Of a stretch of 64,000 nucleotides of DNA, positions 53,764 to 64,000 are shown one piece after another. The notes beneath the pieces are model-generated. The model saw only the letters and a program-made list of their open reading frames with translations. It did not search any database and was not told the DNA's origin. The stretch lies in contig JAKUDP010000004.1 of the NCBI GenBank assembly GCA_022570795.1, forward strand, positions 1,674,001 to 1,738,000, given 5' to 3'. The number at the start of each line of letters is the position of its first letter. Positions within the stretch are counted from its first letter, which is position 1. The position numbers were made by a program, and so were the translations under genes. The stretch comes from Sphaerulina vaccinii. Its lineage: Eukaryota; Ascomycota; Dothideomycetes; Mycosphaerellales; Mycosphaerellaceae.

Positions 53764-55417
53764 CTAGCCTTCAACATTGGGACTCTGTAATGCTGGATAG
53801 TCCACATAGAACTTCTTATACATGTTCTGACAGCGTCCATTGTGCTCCGAAGTAGATCCAGCGACACGAGCCAGTTCAGAACTTCCAGGAACACCAAGCT
53901 TGGCCAATGTACCATTGCTCGATCGCACTCGTTCCCAACCAGGCCCAGCAGCAGGATCCCTGATCCACGCCACAAACCAGTCATGAATCGAATCTGCCAG
54001 ATCCTGCTGCGCTGTTATCACGTTCTGTAGTGTATTGAAGCACTCATTCCCGCCCAAGAAGAAAGGCACTTCTGTGCCATGTGTGGGAGCAGTTCCATCA
54101 ACTCCAACCACGTTATCGTATTGTCCGAAGAAGCGATACTCCCACGTAGGCTGTTGCTCGCTTCGCAGGTCGACCATGTAGTCGACAGCACAATCAAAGC
54201 GTACGTCTCCATATTGTAATCCGCTGACGAGTGGATCACTTGACGAGTTCTCAAGGAGTGGTTTGTAGCTGGCAAGCAAGACCTCATCCGGAATATGCTC
54301 ACTGTCTGCATCAAACGTCTTGATCCAGTTGCTGAAGTTGCCATTCTCGGCAGAGTATACGATAGAGAAGATCGTGCCCTCGCCATTGGAGTTGCCAGTC
54401 AAAAGAGGAAAATGCGAAGCATACTTCCCAGCTTCGAAGCGAGCAGCGTAATTGGAATATCTTGTGATATTGTCAATGACTGGAGTGAACCACGCATTGG
54501 CAGTACTGTTGAAGAAGGTAGTCTGGATGTCGTAGATGCTGACATTGCGTAGACAATCGAGCTGACCGCCTTGTTCGCCAGCGGCACATCCGACCTCTGC
54601 TGCCACAACATCGAGACCAATGTTTGTAGGAGCATAAGCTGGGCCAGAGATAGCATTTGCGCTCATCTGAGCTGCACCTTTCAGCCATGTTGTTGGATGA
54701 TTCCAGAGGTAATCATCAACAAAAACGGATCCTGAAGAGTGTCCGCCAAAGACAATGTGATCTGGATCACCGCCGAACGCTGTACATGTATCGTCAGCAT
54801 CTGAAGAGTGTGCTTGTCCGTGCAAGCTTACCTGCGATGTTATCATGAACCCACTCCATAGCCATCTCAACATCCAAGATCCCGAAGTTCTGGCTCTCGT
54901 TCTTGCCTGCGAGTTCTAAGGAGTTGGGAGAAGCCCAAATACTCTCTCGTGTATTGAATGTCACAAAGACAACAACTTTTCGTGCAAAGTTATTGCCTTG
55001 TAGCTGAGGATTGCTGCTAGATCCTGTCACCATCGCTCCGCCATACATGTACACATACACAGGCTGCTTGGTAGCGTTCTTGGGTGCCCAAATGTTCAGG
55101 TTCAGACAGTCTTCATCCTGTCGACTGTAGTAGGCGCTCGTGATGGCTTGTGGGCATGTGGCACCATATGCAGTCGCGTTCCAGACGTGAGACGATGATC
55201 GCAGTCTTTGAGGAGGTCTCCATCTGTTGACTCCTCCTGTGGTCGCCGCATATGGTATACCAAGGTAGACGAGATTGTTCGAAGTATCGCGCTTGCCAAT
55301 GACTGTGCCTTGCGGAAGTTTCGCAGATGGTGCGCTGGAATTGTAGAGTGCCTGCACTTGTGTCAACGTCACCAGGATGGTGTAGACAATTCTCCATGAT
55401 GCCATTCTACGCAGCAT
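53764..55417 (-). CDS. Secreted type-B carboxylesterase/lipase
   Basis: An alpha/beta-hydrolase of the cholinesterase/lipase family. Two exons (55417-54832 and 54779-53764) join in frame across a 52-bp intron (54780-54831), giving 533 residues. The start MLRRMASWRIVYTILVTLTQ is a signal peptide; the frame is open upstream, but only with GTG. Family landmarks are EDCLNLNIW at about 102-110, the oxyanion loop YGGAM at about 125-129, the run NFGILDVEMAMEWVHDNIA, and FGGDPDHIVFGGHSSGS with nucleophile Ser210. The acidic residue lies in GNSNGEGT and the histidine in THGTEVPFF. The nucleophile elbow reads GHSSG instead of the usual GESAG. Many Asn-glycosylation sites fit secretion. The substrate is unknown. 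Confidence 0.9.
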
Positions 55418-56949
55418 ATCGTGACCACGCAGACTGTCGAGTGTTGTCGGGTGGCTCGCCTCTTTATACTGCTGCACCAGAGACAGAAAATCGGCTTGTA
55501 GTCGATATCATGCAGAGGTGGCACGATCCACGCGATCCACTTGCTTGTGGAGCTGAACAAATCGATGTTGTTCTCGGACAAGCTCGGATTGTCCCAGCAT
55601 TGCAGGTCTGGTCATACAGATGCATGGTGGCAGACTGTTCACCCTGGAGTAAGAAGGTAAGTAGTGCAGAGCAATCTTTGCGCAGTGCAAAGATTGGCGA
55701 AGCAGCTGTCGCGAGCAGACTGCGGATTCGAACAGACCTCTGCTTGGCACGGAAGTTCTGCCTTTCCATCGACGTTAGTCGTCTCTGTCTCTTTCTCGTT
55801 TAGAACGACTATGACTTCCTCATTGTGCTGAATGCTATTCTCCATGGAAAACATCACTGGCGTGCCAGAGGCGAACGCTCACGAGTTCCACTCGCGGTAC
55901 TTGGTAAGCCTGATCCTCGACGAGATCGTGAGACTGGCTTGTATTGCCTGCAGTATTGGTCTGGTGACAGCTGCTGGTGTAGCATGCTGGCCGCTGAAAG
56001 CTGCCCACGACTGATGAGGTGGTCCAGAGGGCAGACTATCTCCCAACCTCTGCTATCGCGATGCGAGCAAGTACTGCTGTCCATACACATCAGCATCAAT
56101 GTGGTCCCGTCATGTCAATGTTCATCGCTTACTTCGCCCATAGTTTTTCTGCTCATGCCACTGACTTTGAAGCCCAATACATTGACGCCATGACGCGTGA
56201 GTCGAGGACTTGGGCGCAGCTCTTGATTTCCACAATATCGATTGCGAGACGTCTCTCGTCATGTCGCCATCCGTCGATAGTCCAGATCAATAGTATATAG
56301 GGCTATTGCCTATAAACATACACTAGGGTCGGCTATGAGGTCCAAGTAAGGTTGTCCTATTTCCGTTACACTAGAATTTCGGTAGTCTTCTAGGCACAAG
56401 CCTCCTTGCCGAATCTGGACAACCTTTGATTACATACAACCTTTTTGGACCTCACCTCAAGAACATGACGAAGCTGTCTTTATCGAATGCAAACCTCGGA
56501 GGTCGTTGCGGTGCTGAGAACATGGCAGGTGTCTTGTGTTGGGTAACTTTGACACTCCGTCCGCACTGTGAACAGCTCCCGCGACTTGCGACATCTGATT
56601 GGTCTAACCGACAACTTCGCGAACCATACGCCGTCCGCCACGTGCCTTGTTTCTCCTGCGCCGAACACTGACAACCACTCGATACCATATCGCAGACATT
56701 CGGCATCTGTTAGGCCGTGTAGAGTACCGAGAGTCGACGAATACCGAGAAACATGTCCAAGTAAACACTGCAAGCCGCGAAGGGCTGGCACCTTATGTGT
56801 TGGCTTTCTGCGCGGTGACTGACGCCGGCGGTACATGGTCAGACACCCTTTGAACTATGTGGACACGACGTGGTCATATAAGGTGCTGGCAGGACCTTGC
56901 TGTCTGGTCGCGAAGTTGTTGCCGTTAGGTAGCACTCAAGATAGGAAGG
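55418..56949. other. Gene-poor region upstream of the carboxylesterase and BTB copy 3
   Basis: Nothing coding can be supported; the many short frames overlap on both strands. It contains a small inverted-repeat element at 56337-56453. The right end is the promoter of BTB copy 3. Confidence 0.45.
56337..56453. mobile_element. Short inverted-repeat element, MITE-like
   Basis: A 117-bp segment with imperfect terminal inverted repeats: GAGGTCCAAGTAAGGTTGT on the left and ACAACCTTTTTGGACCTC on the right. A second nested pair, GGTTGTCC and GGACAACC, lies inside. No coding capacity. No clear target-site duplication could be read. It may be a non-autonomous DNA transposon remnant or a structured element. 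Confidence 0.5.
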
Positions 56950-57729
56950 ATGCTACTCGATAGCGATTTGCGTGTTGCGAAAAGAGATAAGTGAGTGATC
57001 CGTCTTGAAGTAGGCGGCGAAATGGACTGACCACAATATAGCATGATTGATGATCGCATCGTGACATTGAAGGTGGGATCAGCGCCCACCAAGGACTTCT
57101 CTGTTCACGAGGCCATGTTGCGGGAACACTCTAAGTTCTTTCGTTCCGCATTGGACAATGACAGGTGGCGCGAGGGTCGTTCGCGCATCGTGGAGTTGCC
57201 TGAAGATACCGCCGAAGTTGTCACAGCATATGTGGACTGGCTGTACTTTCGCAGGATTGCATCGATACCAGTGTCGCCACCAGATCTACCTATGGACGAC
57301 GGAGAATACCAGTTACTGGCTCGGATGTACGCCTTTGGCGAGAAGGTGCAATCGGACTTCTTTTGTGACGACTGTTTGACAGCAATGGTGCTGAAGACAG
57401 ATGAGGTCGCCGAGGACGGAACCAGAACTTTTCCTAGTCACTCCGCTATCATGATTCTGTACAACAACACACCTCCTGATTGTCCTGCTCGGAAATTTGT
57501 TGTTGACATGTACCATGAGTTTGCAATGGATGCCTGGATACCCAAAGAGATCGAGCTGTCCCATCCAGAATTCTTAGCCGACCTGGTACATGCTTTCATG
57601 TCGAACAGAGCAGCAGGGCCGCCGCATAAGCAGACGAACTATCCACGCAGACGACTGTGGCACAAACAAGAGCGTAGTCGGGAGTTCCTGCAGCCAGCCC
57701 GGTCTAGCGAGAGAGTTGTGACTTCCTGA
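56950..57729 (+). CDS. BTB/POZ-domain protein, copy 3
   Basis: A short first exon (56950-56990) is joined to 57042-57729 across a 51-bp intron (GTGAGT, ACTGACC, TATAG), giving 242 residues; splicing places VAKRDN before the BTB core just as KRKR and KRRR precede it in copies 2 and 1. The core is RIVTLKVGS, FSVHEAMLREHSKFFRSALD, LPEDTAEVVTAYVDWLYFRR and YQLLARMYAFGEKVQSDFF. The C-terminal half (YNNTPPDCPARKFVVDMY, then HPEFLADLVHAF) matches the other copies. A basic tail of about 45 residues is unique to this copy. If the first exon is not used, the ATG at 57043 would start the protein. Confidence 0.8.
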
Positions 57730-58303
57730 AGAGAGCGCATGTCCGAAGACCTGGTGTTTCAATGGTGTACTGGGAGTCGCAAGCCGCGTGGGAATATGTG
57801 CGCAGATATGGTCGTGCCCATCGGAGCATTTCCGGTATCCAGACATTGTTCAGCTATTGGGACGAAATCAGCATGACTCGGTCGAATGGCCCCAGTAGGA
57901 GAATGCGTTGAGAGTTCTCATGCGCAGAATCGGGCAGCAATACCGCTGCGGACACATGGGAGGCGATAGTGGCTACATTGTTTCCATTTCCCAGGACATG
58001 CAATGTAATATGTGCTTGTGCGACTTTGCGATCCAGGTGTCAGATACCCTAGTACTGTTGTGCGACAAGGCTAGCGCCACCAACGTGTTTGATGTTATGC
58101 AAGCCCTCGCAAGACCTCGTGCCAGGGCCGGCCAGATCACGATCGAGATTCCCTGCTAGTCCAAATGCTTCGAGATTGTTCTGGCGCAGGTCCACTCCGA
58201 GGGAGCGGTCGGTACTGTAAGACGCATGCATCTCGCCATCTGTAAGTGTGACAGCAACTCCGTGGAGTGAAGACCGACGGAAGTGCGGTATTGATTGCAG
58301 TGA
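57730..58303. other. Convergent intergenic region
   Basis: No supported gene between BTB copy 3 and CSM3. Short frames at 57908-58159 plus and 58049-58231 minus overlap each other and look spurious. Confidence 0.45.
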
Positions 58304-59266
58304 CTACCACATTTCTCGCATAGCTTCCTCATCGTCTGCGAAATCGTCATCTGCTTGTCGCTGTCCACTAGACGTGTCCGGCTTGTTCGAGATCTGTGCA
58401 GCCATCAAGGCTTCCAGCTCATCGTCGTCAGATTCCTCCTCGAATGGCAATGGTGCTTTCCGCGTGCGTGTAGTTGCAGGTCTAGCTTCAGTTCCGCCAA
58501 GTAATGCATCAAGCTCATCTTCGTCTGGCTCGTCCTGTTGGTAAGGTCCGTTTTTCTTGGACGCCGCAGATGTTGTCGTAGGTGCATCGCCCGTTGCACC
58601 TTCTGCCGTCAGTGCATCTAGCTCATCGTCTCCTGGAGCCGTCTCATCTGGTGGAACGGCTTGCGTGTCACCAGGTCTGGTATCATCAGACGTGTTGACC
58701 CTTGTGTTGGGCATATCCGCGTCCGGAGGTGGCGTGAGCTCTCTGCGATTGGGCTTTGTATCATCCAGCCATGCTCTCCGCGTCACCTGCATTCGCTTGC
58801 TGTGGCCGACTTTCTCAACCATAGTGATGGCATCTCTGAACTTGGCACGCGGATACAAATCATCCAGCCAGAGCTGATACGTGTTCAGTAGATTTGAAAT
58901 GTCAGTGTATTCGTGACCTTTGCCACGGAATTTCAGTCGCGACTTCGTGATCTTCCGTAGCTTTGGGATGCCAGCCTGAGATAGCAGTCTAGACCACTGT
59001 AGTCAGTATGCCGGATCCAGCAGAAGAGCAAAAAGCTTTACATACCTATTTTCATCCAATTTGGGGATAGGTACGCGCTTCTTCTTCACCTGAACTTCCT
59101 GATCCTCGTCTCTGGCTGGTTCATTCTGCGCGGACCTGCTGTTTTGAAGTTCTCCTGGAAGATCTCTGAAGAAGTCTTCGACTGCGTTATCGTCCGCAAG
59201 GAGGCGATCTAGATCGTCTGGCTGCGCAGACCCTGCCCGATGGTTTGGCGACATTGCTGATGGCAT
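58304..59266 (-). CDS. CSM3: Replication fork protection complex subunit Csm3/Swi3 (TIPIN homolog)
   Basis: The partner of Tof1/Swi1 (Timeless) in the complex that stabilises paused replication forks and supports checkpoint signalling and cohesion. Two exons (59266-59046 and 58988-58304) join across a 57-bp intron at ENR/LLSQ, giving 301 residues. The Swi3 domain is clear: KKKRVPIPKLDENR-LLSQAG then PKLRKI, LKFRGKGHEYTDISNLL, YQLWLDDLYPRAKFRDAI and VEKVGHSKRMQVTRRAW. The C-terminal half is acidic and repetitive, with three DELDAL/DELEAL motifs. The TTG-initiated extension is ignored in favour of the first ATG (MPSAMSPNHRAG). Confidence 0.93.
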
Positions 59267-59635
59267 ACTAAGATTTATTGTGTTGCTCAATGTTGGAGAC
59301 GTCGATGTTCTTCTTCGGTGGACGCGTCGGAAGTCGCGAGCCTGACACGCTAATTTAGCTCGCGGGTAAGAACCTTATTTTGGCTTCTTGGCTTTCTCTG
59401 CCAAACCTGGAAGACAGCGACAACAGAACAATCAAAGTGTTTTCATCTTCACCATCATCGCCGTCGCCGAAATCAGGCCTCCACGGTCTACGATATATTC
59501 CGGGCCCCGACACAGACGCGGCGGACAGCTCTCCGGCAGTCTGCTCCTGGATACTGGATTCAGGATGCGGTTGTGAAGTTCTACCCTCCAACACTGTACA
59601 ATCACCGTGAAGGAGGAGCGCATCTTCAGATCGCG
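59267..59635. promoter_or_regulatory. Divergent promoter of CSM3 and THOC1
   Basis: A 369-bp gap between divergent ATGs of two nuclear housekeeping genes. It has no coding content except the non-ATG extension of the THOC1 frame (59573-59635). Confidence 0.5.
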
Positions 59636-61561
59636 ATGGCTGTATCCTCAGCGGTCGACCTGGCGCCGGTGGCGACCATCTCCAACAATCTCAGAGCACT
59701 TCTGGAACGAGCTAGGCAGGAGAAACCAGAAACCACCGTGGAACCAGCACTATCGACCACGAGCTTCAGCAAGGATGTGGCAACTCTTCACGATGGAATT
59801 GACGAGCGCTACGACCAAACTTATAGGTTCACGTCAGCTGAGGCCGCTATTCGCGAGATATTTTACTCCTTGATCCACTCCACGGACATTAACGAGCCTG
59901 CGTTTGGAGACGTGTGGAACTTGCTTGACATTGTCCTGATGTGCGGCGATCATGGGAAATGTACACCTGAACTTGTCTGCTGGCTGTTGGAGGAAGTACT
60001 GGACAGTCAGACGACCATAGGTTGTCGCGTTGTTTTTGATTACCTCGACTCTCGACGAGAGCGCCTTGCGCAAAAAGACTTCCACAAAAAGAACCTCGTC
60101 TTTTTGAGGTCATGCAACGAACTGCTCAGAAGACTGAGTCGAGCTGAAGATGCCATATTCTGCGGAAGAGTCTTCTTCTTCTTGTTCCAGACATTTCCTT
60201 TGGGCGACAAGAGCTCAGTCAATCTACGAGGTGAATTTCACGTGGAAAATACCACGAAATTTGACGTTGGAGATGGCGCGAACGAGCAGATGGATGTGGA
60301 CGCGGAGCCAATAGTGTCCAGCACATCCAAGGAGAGCACTCCACAACCTACACAGGCAGGCAAGCCAGGAAGCAAAGCTGTACCTATCAAGGCCCCGAAA
60401 AAGGCCCCGGAAGAAGTTGTGCTATCGACCAACGAATTGTATCCCATTTTCTGGAGACTACAACACGACTTCTCCGACCCGACGAAGTTATTCGATCGGC
60501 AGAACTTCGAATCTTTCAAGAAAGGTCTATCCAGCACATTGACCAAGTTCAAGAAGACAGCCACCGTGGTGCAGACCAAAGCTGGCGAGGAAGACAAGCG
60601 CGGGACGAAACGAAAGCTCGATCAAGTTGGTGGCAGCGAGAGCACCACTCACCTGCTCGACAATTACAATCCAAAGTATCTGACTAGTCGCGATCTATTC
60701 GAGCTTGAACTCAGTGACCTTGCATTTCAGCGACACATTCTTGTTCAGGCCATGATCTTGATCGACTTTCTGCTATCGTTGACAGAGAAAGCCAAGAAAC
60801 GCCTGAGCTCGCTTACTGGAACCAACAAATCCCTGCTCTATGCATTCACGCTCAACGACGAAGATACACAGTGGGCAACATCGACGCGATCAGCAATACG
60901 GGATGGCCTGGAATCTCGAGAAGATGGCAGACAGTATTGCCGGATGGTAGAAACTGTACTGACTCGTGACAAGAACTGGGTGCGCTGGAAGGTCGAGAGC
61001 TGTCCTTCAATCGTGCGTGGACCTGTCACCACCGAGGAGGAGTTGTTGGCCAGGAAGGGCGTCGCAACCTCCACCCGTCCTCGTCGCCTCCCAGATAAGC
61101 CGCAAGGTATGATGGACCTTGGCTTTCTGGAGGAAGGCAACAGTGGTGGCCTTGAGCCATTGAAGAATCCTGCGCGCTATACCACACCTTCAATTCCGCA
61201 GCTAGTTGATCAGATCCAGATGGACGAACTCGACCTGGAAATGGCGATGACAGAGGACGAAAAGACAAATATCGAAACCGCGATTACGAATGCGAGGTGG
61301 AGAGCGCTCCGCATTGCTCGCGCTGCCGATCTGGCGTTGCTTGACAAGGTCGATAGTACGAAAGATTTGAAAGGACTCCTCACTTCACATGCGCCTTCAG
61401 CTGAGGCTGATATCGCCGAGAATCACAATGAAGATGGTACAGGACCCGCAGACGTCGCTGCGGCTGAAGATTCGACACGGACAGATACCACGGCAGTTGA
61501 GTCTGATCCTGTACCGCTCAAGGTGGAGGACAAAGTTATGGAGGAAGCAGAAACAGTTTGA
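59636..61561 (+). CDS. HPR1: THO complex subunit 1 (Hpr1/THOC1)
   Basis: The THO complex couples transcription elongation to mRNP assembly and export and limits R-loops. A single 641-residue frame from the 59636 ATG; the upstream frame extension begins with GTG only. THOC1 landmarks are the helical N-terminal half (EAAIREIFYSLIHS, DVWNLLDIVLMC, LVFLRSCNELLRRLSRAEDA with FCGRVFFFLFQTFPL), then YPIFWRLQHDFSDPTKLFD followed by FKKGLSSTLTKFK. Later come LTSRDLFELELSDLAFQRHI and LVQAMILIDFLL, then WVRWKVESCP. An acidic, Ala/Glu-rich tail ends the protein. A low-complexity Lys/Pro insert lies at about residues 225-270. No introns are needed. The identification is strong. Confidence 0.93.
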   Translation: MAVSSAVDLAPVATISNNLRALLERARQEKPETTVEPALSTTSFSKDVATLHDGIDERYDQTYRFTSAEAAIREIFYSLIHSTDINEPAFGDVWNLLDIVLMCGDHGKCTPELVCWLLEEVLDSQTTIGCRVVFDYLDSRRERLAQKDFHKKNLVFLRSCNELLRRLSRAEDAIFCGRVFFFLFQTFPLGDKSSVNLRGEFHVENTTKFDVGDGANEQMDVDAEPIVSSTSKESTPQPTQAGKPGSKAVPIKAPKKAPEEVVLSTNELYPIFWRLQHDFSDPTKLFDRQNFESFKKGLSSTLTKFKKTATVVQTKAGEEDKRGTKRKLDQVGGSESTTHLLDNYNPKYLTSRDLFELELSDLAFQRHILVQAMILIDFLLSLTEKAKKRLSSLTGTNKSLLYAFTLNDEDTQWATSTRSAIRDGLESREDGRQYCRMVETVLTRDKNWVRWKVESCPSIVRGPVTTEEELLARKGVATSTRPRRLPDKPQGMMDLGFLEEGNSGGLEPLKNPARYTTPSIPQLVDQIQMDELDLEMAMTEDEKTNIETAITNARWRALRIARAADLALLDKVDSTKDLKGLLTSHAPSAEADIAENHNEDGTGPADVAAAEDSTRTDTTAVESDPVPLKVEDKVMEEAETV

Positions 61562-64000
61562 ATGATCAGCAACGTACTCCATCTTTATCTCGACCTCCTG
61601 CTGACATGTGGGCATCAGAGGTGCCTCTTGCAGTGCGGCCCGCTCTCCGAGCACCAAGCTGTTCATGTGGGGCCTGCTCCTTTGCACTATGATCTGGGGC
61701 GTCTCTAGCTTCCGTTGACAGCTACTCGTTTGGTAACGAATCAATAAGAGACCACCGGCAGCGACTCAAATCGACCTAGCCAAGTCGCAGCCACGATCGA
61801 TGGTGTTCGTGAGTTGGCAGTGTGGCTGTGGGAACGTTTATTGGACCTTTCAATAGTCAACGGAGTGGACTGCACAGCCATGTGGCGGCATGTGCATTCG
61901 ATGGTACAAGGCACTCTCAATGCAAAACAGGTTTACTATGGTGCGCTCAGCTACGATGGACAAATAGCAGCTTGGATACCTACAGAACGTCGAGACCGAA
62001 GTCGTGACGATCTCATGTCTGTCTCATATACGCGTCGCCAAAGAGTGCTCAAAGGATGAGGTGTCGTGGTTGTTGGTCGATCATCAGCCTTAATATGAAG
62101 GTTTAGTCTCGGAGGAGTACCCATATATGGTATGTCGAATGCTGCTCATCGTGAGTCTACATCAAATAATTCTGCATGCTCTTCGACGCCGGTCGACTCG
62201 TGTGATGAGCGAGTTCCATCATCATTAATATACAATATAGTAGATGCATCAGTCTAGAGCAGGACAATGACATTGTATATGTATGTATTTGTGATCGAGC
62301 CGCTGCAGGTTAAGCTTGTTTTTAGAAGTCTCTTGAGATGGCGACGTTCCGTGAGGTCGGGTTTAACATGCTGCATCAGGCATCGTGCAAGGTCAACATT
62401 GGGCGTTCGTCGTTCAAAAACGCCTACTAATCTGGAGCTCGCAATAGGGCTCGTGAAGAAGCCACACAAATTGTCTTCCGGACTCCAGGCCCAAACCTTG
62501 GAAGCTTCGACAATGATCGCTACACCGGCTGTACTATTGACCATCACGCCTAGCTTTTTCTTTGCACTTTGCCATGAATCGAATAACCGCCAACAACGTG
62601 CTGATGACTTCCGACTCCGACCCGATATAGAACTAATGTCGGTAATGCCGTGGACTACTGAAGAAACGGTTATCCAACTGGTGTATCGAGTCTGCTCCCA
62701 AAGAATGCATTGGACACCACTTCAGGTGTTGCCTTCACACTCGAGTCGATCGAGAATGCTGAAATATCGCCTCAGAGTCGATTGCCAGTGCTGCTGTACG
62801 CGCATATCGTTCAGGACGCGACAGCTCGCTGCCTCTCATGATGATGATCTGCTGTACTATCAGTCCAGCTCGCTTCTCCCTGCGTGACCGTTCAGGGCTT
62901 TCGGTAGACCGAAAGGATCTGTACGCCTCTGCCGTTCCGACAGCAGAAGTGGGTCTCTGGTATACCGCCTCTGCCGTCTTCTTTCGACGAAGTGCTCATG
63001 CTTTCCAAATAGTAGCGATCCAGGCAGAGTTCAAGTCTGGTAGAAGAGGAAGCGCTTTCGCCAACGGGCGCATAAGCGCTGGGTCCCTTGGCGGCCGTGG
63101 TTGGCAACATAGTTTCTTATGTCGTGCAGGGCGATGATCTTCGTGCTCGCTTGCGCAGCAAATCTGGCAGAAAATATTGTCGGTGCAACGCAGCACACGC
63201 GCGAGAAGACATCAAACGCGTGGAAGAGCGCACAACAAAGCCACAGGAACAGATCTTGGGGCTGTCGTCCGTCTTGACAAGGCGCCATACCGTGCTGCCG
63301 GCGATGTTCCCGTGGCATCCTTGCAACCTGTTCGCCCGAATGGTAAAAAGCCTGTGCTCCTGGAAGAAGAAGGGATGTTCCTTCTTTTCCGGGGAGTGTG
63401 CGCAATAGCCTTAGCCCAAACTTTCGCGATTTTGACGCCATCTTCTCCCAAGAACAACCACTTCCAATGTCAGGTCATCAACTTCGGCAGTTACTTCTGC
63501 ATACGTTTGACGGCAAGAAAATGTTCTTGCGCCCAACGGACCAATTGGACCCGTTTCAACTGCTAAGCGAGAAATCCTTGTTGGACATCAAACTCAAGCT
63601 GGACCGTCCCTCATGCCTCCAAATCTCCGTATCGTCGTCATGGCCATACGAGATTGCAGGTGCTCTAGGAATCCGCTGCGCAGGCGCCAGCGATGGGCGG
63701 ATCCAGTGGACAATGCCTGGGCTTCTGTCGACCGCCGTTTGCTCTCGGGAAAATCTGCCTGGCCAAGCGAGCAGCGTCAAGCAATAGAGGTTTGAAATCC
63801 TGCTCACTGTGTCACCAACACCAGGCGAACATCGGCGTGAAGGGCGCCTCTCTGCACGTGAGCTCCATGTGCCGGCCGTACTGCTCTCCGAACCAGACCC
63901 AGCCCAACAGGATGCGCTGGCTTTTCCTAGAGCCACTGGGAATATCGAATTTCTAGTTCCTGGGCGTGGTTGTTGATCATCTTAAGCTCTAGCTTGTCGG
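61562..64000. other. Unassigned end of the window
   Basis: No gene could be supported in 2.4 kb. On the minus strand between about 62900 and 62260, all three frames contain protein-like stretches with plausible splice signals, so a small multi-exon gene or a decayed one may be present, but no exon chain could be settled. On the plus strand 63467-63787 an open frame (MSGHQLRQLLLHTFDGKKM...) is equally uncertain, and minus-strand frames overlap it. Any gene at the right edge would be cut by the window. Confidence 0.35.

Noticed and set aside
55715..55760. tRNA-like B box (GTTCGAATCC on the minus strand)
   Set aside because: The flanking bases do not form a T-arm and no A box lies at the right distance.
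62254..62900. Possible minus-strand gene
   Set aside because: All three frames have plausible stretches and several stops; no single exon chain could be supported.

Overview
This window is nuclear DNA of a filamentous ascomycete, most likely a dothideomycete close to Mycosphaerellaceae. Genes are split by short introns (about 50-60 bp) with GT...CTAAC/CTGAC...AG signals. Two long TA-rich tracts carry transposons destroyed by RIP-style C-to-T/G-to-A change, and several introns belong to one repeated introner-like family. Housekeeping proteins are all fungal in type.

Layout. 0.7-2.8 kb: biotin-protein ligase. 2.8-9.2 kb: RIP-destroyed Ty1/copia element with both LTRs. 9.3-10.3 kb: broken heme peroxidase gene. 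11.0-13.4 kb: large membrane protein. 14.0-15.1 kb: YIP1. 16.3-16.8 kb: small GPI-anchored wall protein. 17.4-19.1 kb: AGM1 (phosphoacetylglucosamine mutase) with introner-like introns on both sides. 19.6-23.6 kb: second RIP tract holding a dead Crypton (tyrosine recombinase) element. 23.9-24.6 kb: mitoribosomal protein mL40.

24.7-26.4 kb holds the most unusual object: seven tandem minus-strand units with a fixed plan. Each has a TATA-like box about 25 bp upstream in most copies, a 5' strand of a closing stem, a tRNA-like A box, usually a small hairpin, then the 3' stem strand followed by TTTT about 140 nt after the A box. The closing stem keeps pairing while its sequence changes. I read this as an undescribed Pol III-type small RNA gene array.

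26.5-28.1 kb: HET-domain pseudogene with three nonsense codons in one frame. 28.9-30.0 and 40.2-40.9 kb: two members of an unrecognised family with a Cys-rich tail. 32.8-34.2 kb: pyruvate dehydrogenase E1 beta. 36.6-43.8 kb: F-box-like protein, pterin carbinolamine dehydratase and several unrecognised genes. 44.5-48.3 kb: VNX1-type vacuolar cation/H+ antiporter, divergent from RPT6 (proteasome ATPase, 49.1-50.3 kb). 50.8-57.7 kb: three BTB-domain paralogs (first one broken) around a secreted carboxylesterase and a small inverted-repeat element. 58.3-61.6 kb: divergent CSM3/Swi3 and THOC1/HPR1 genes. 61.6-64.0 kb: nothing I can assign.

The conserved housekeeping genes form intact blocks. The repeats, pseudogenes and lineage-specific families lie between them, and most broken genes carry transition-type nonsense codons, as expected if RIP has spilled from the repeats. 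Exon joins were derived by eye from splice signals and frame; no searches were run.
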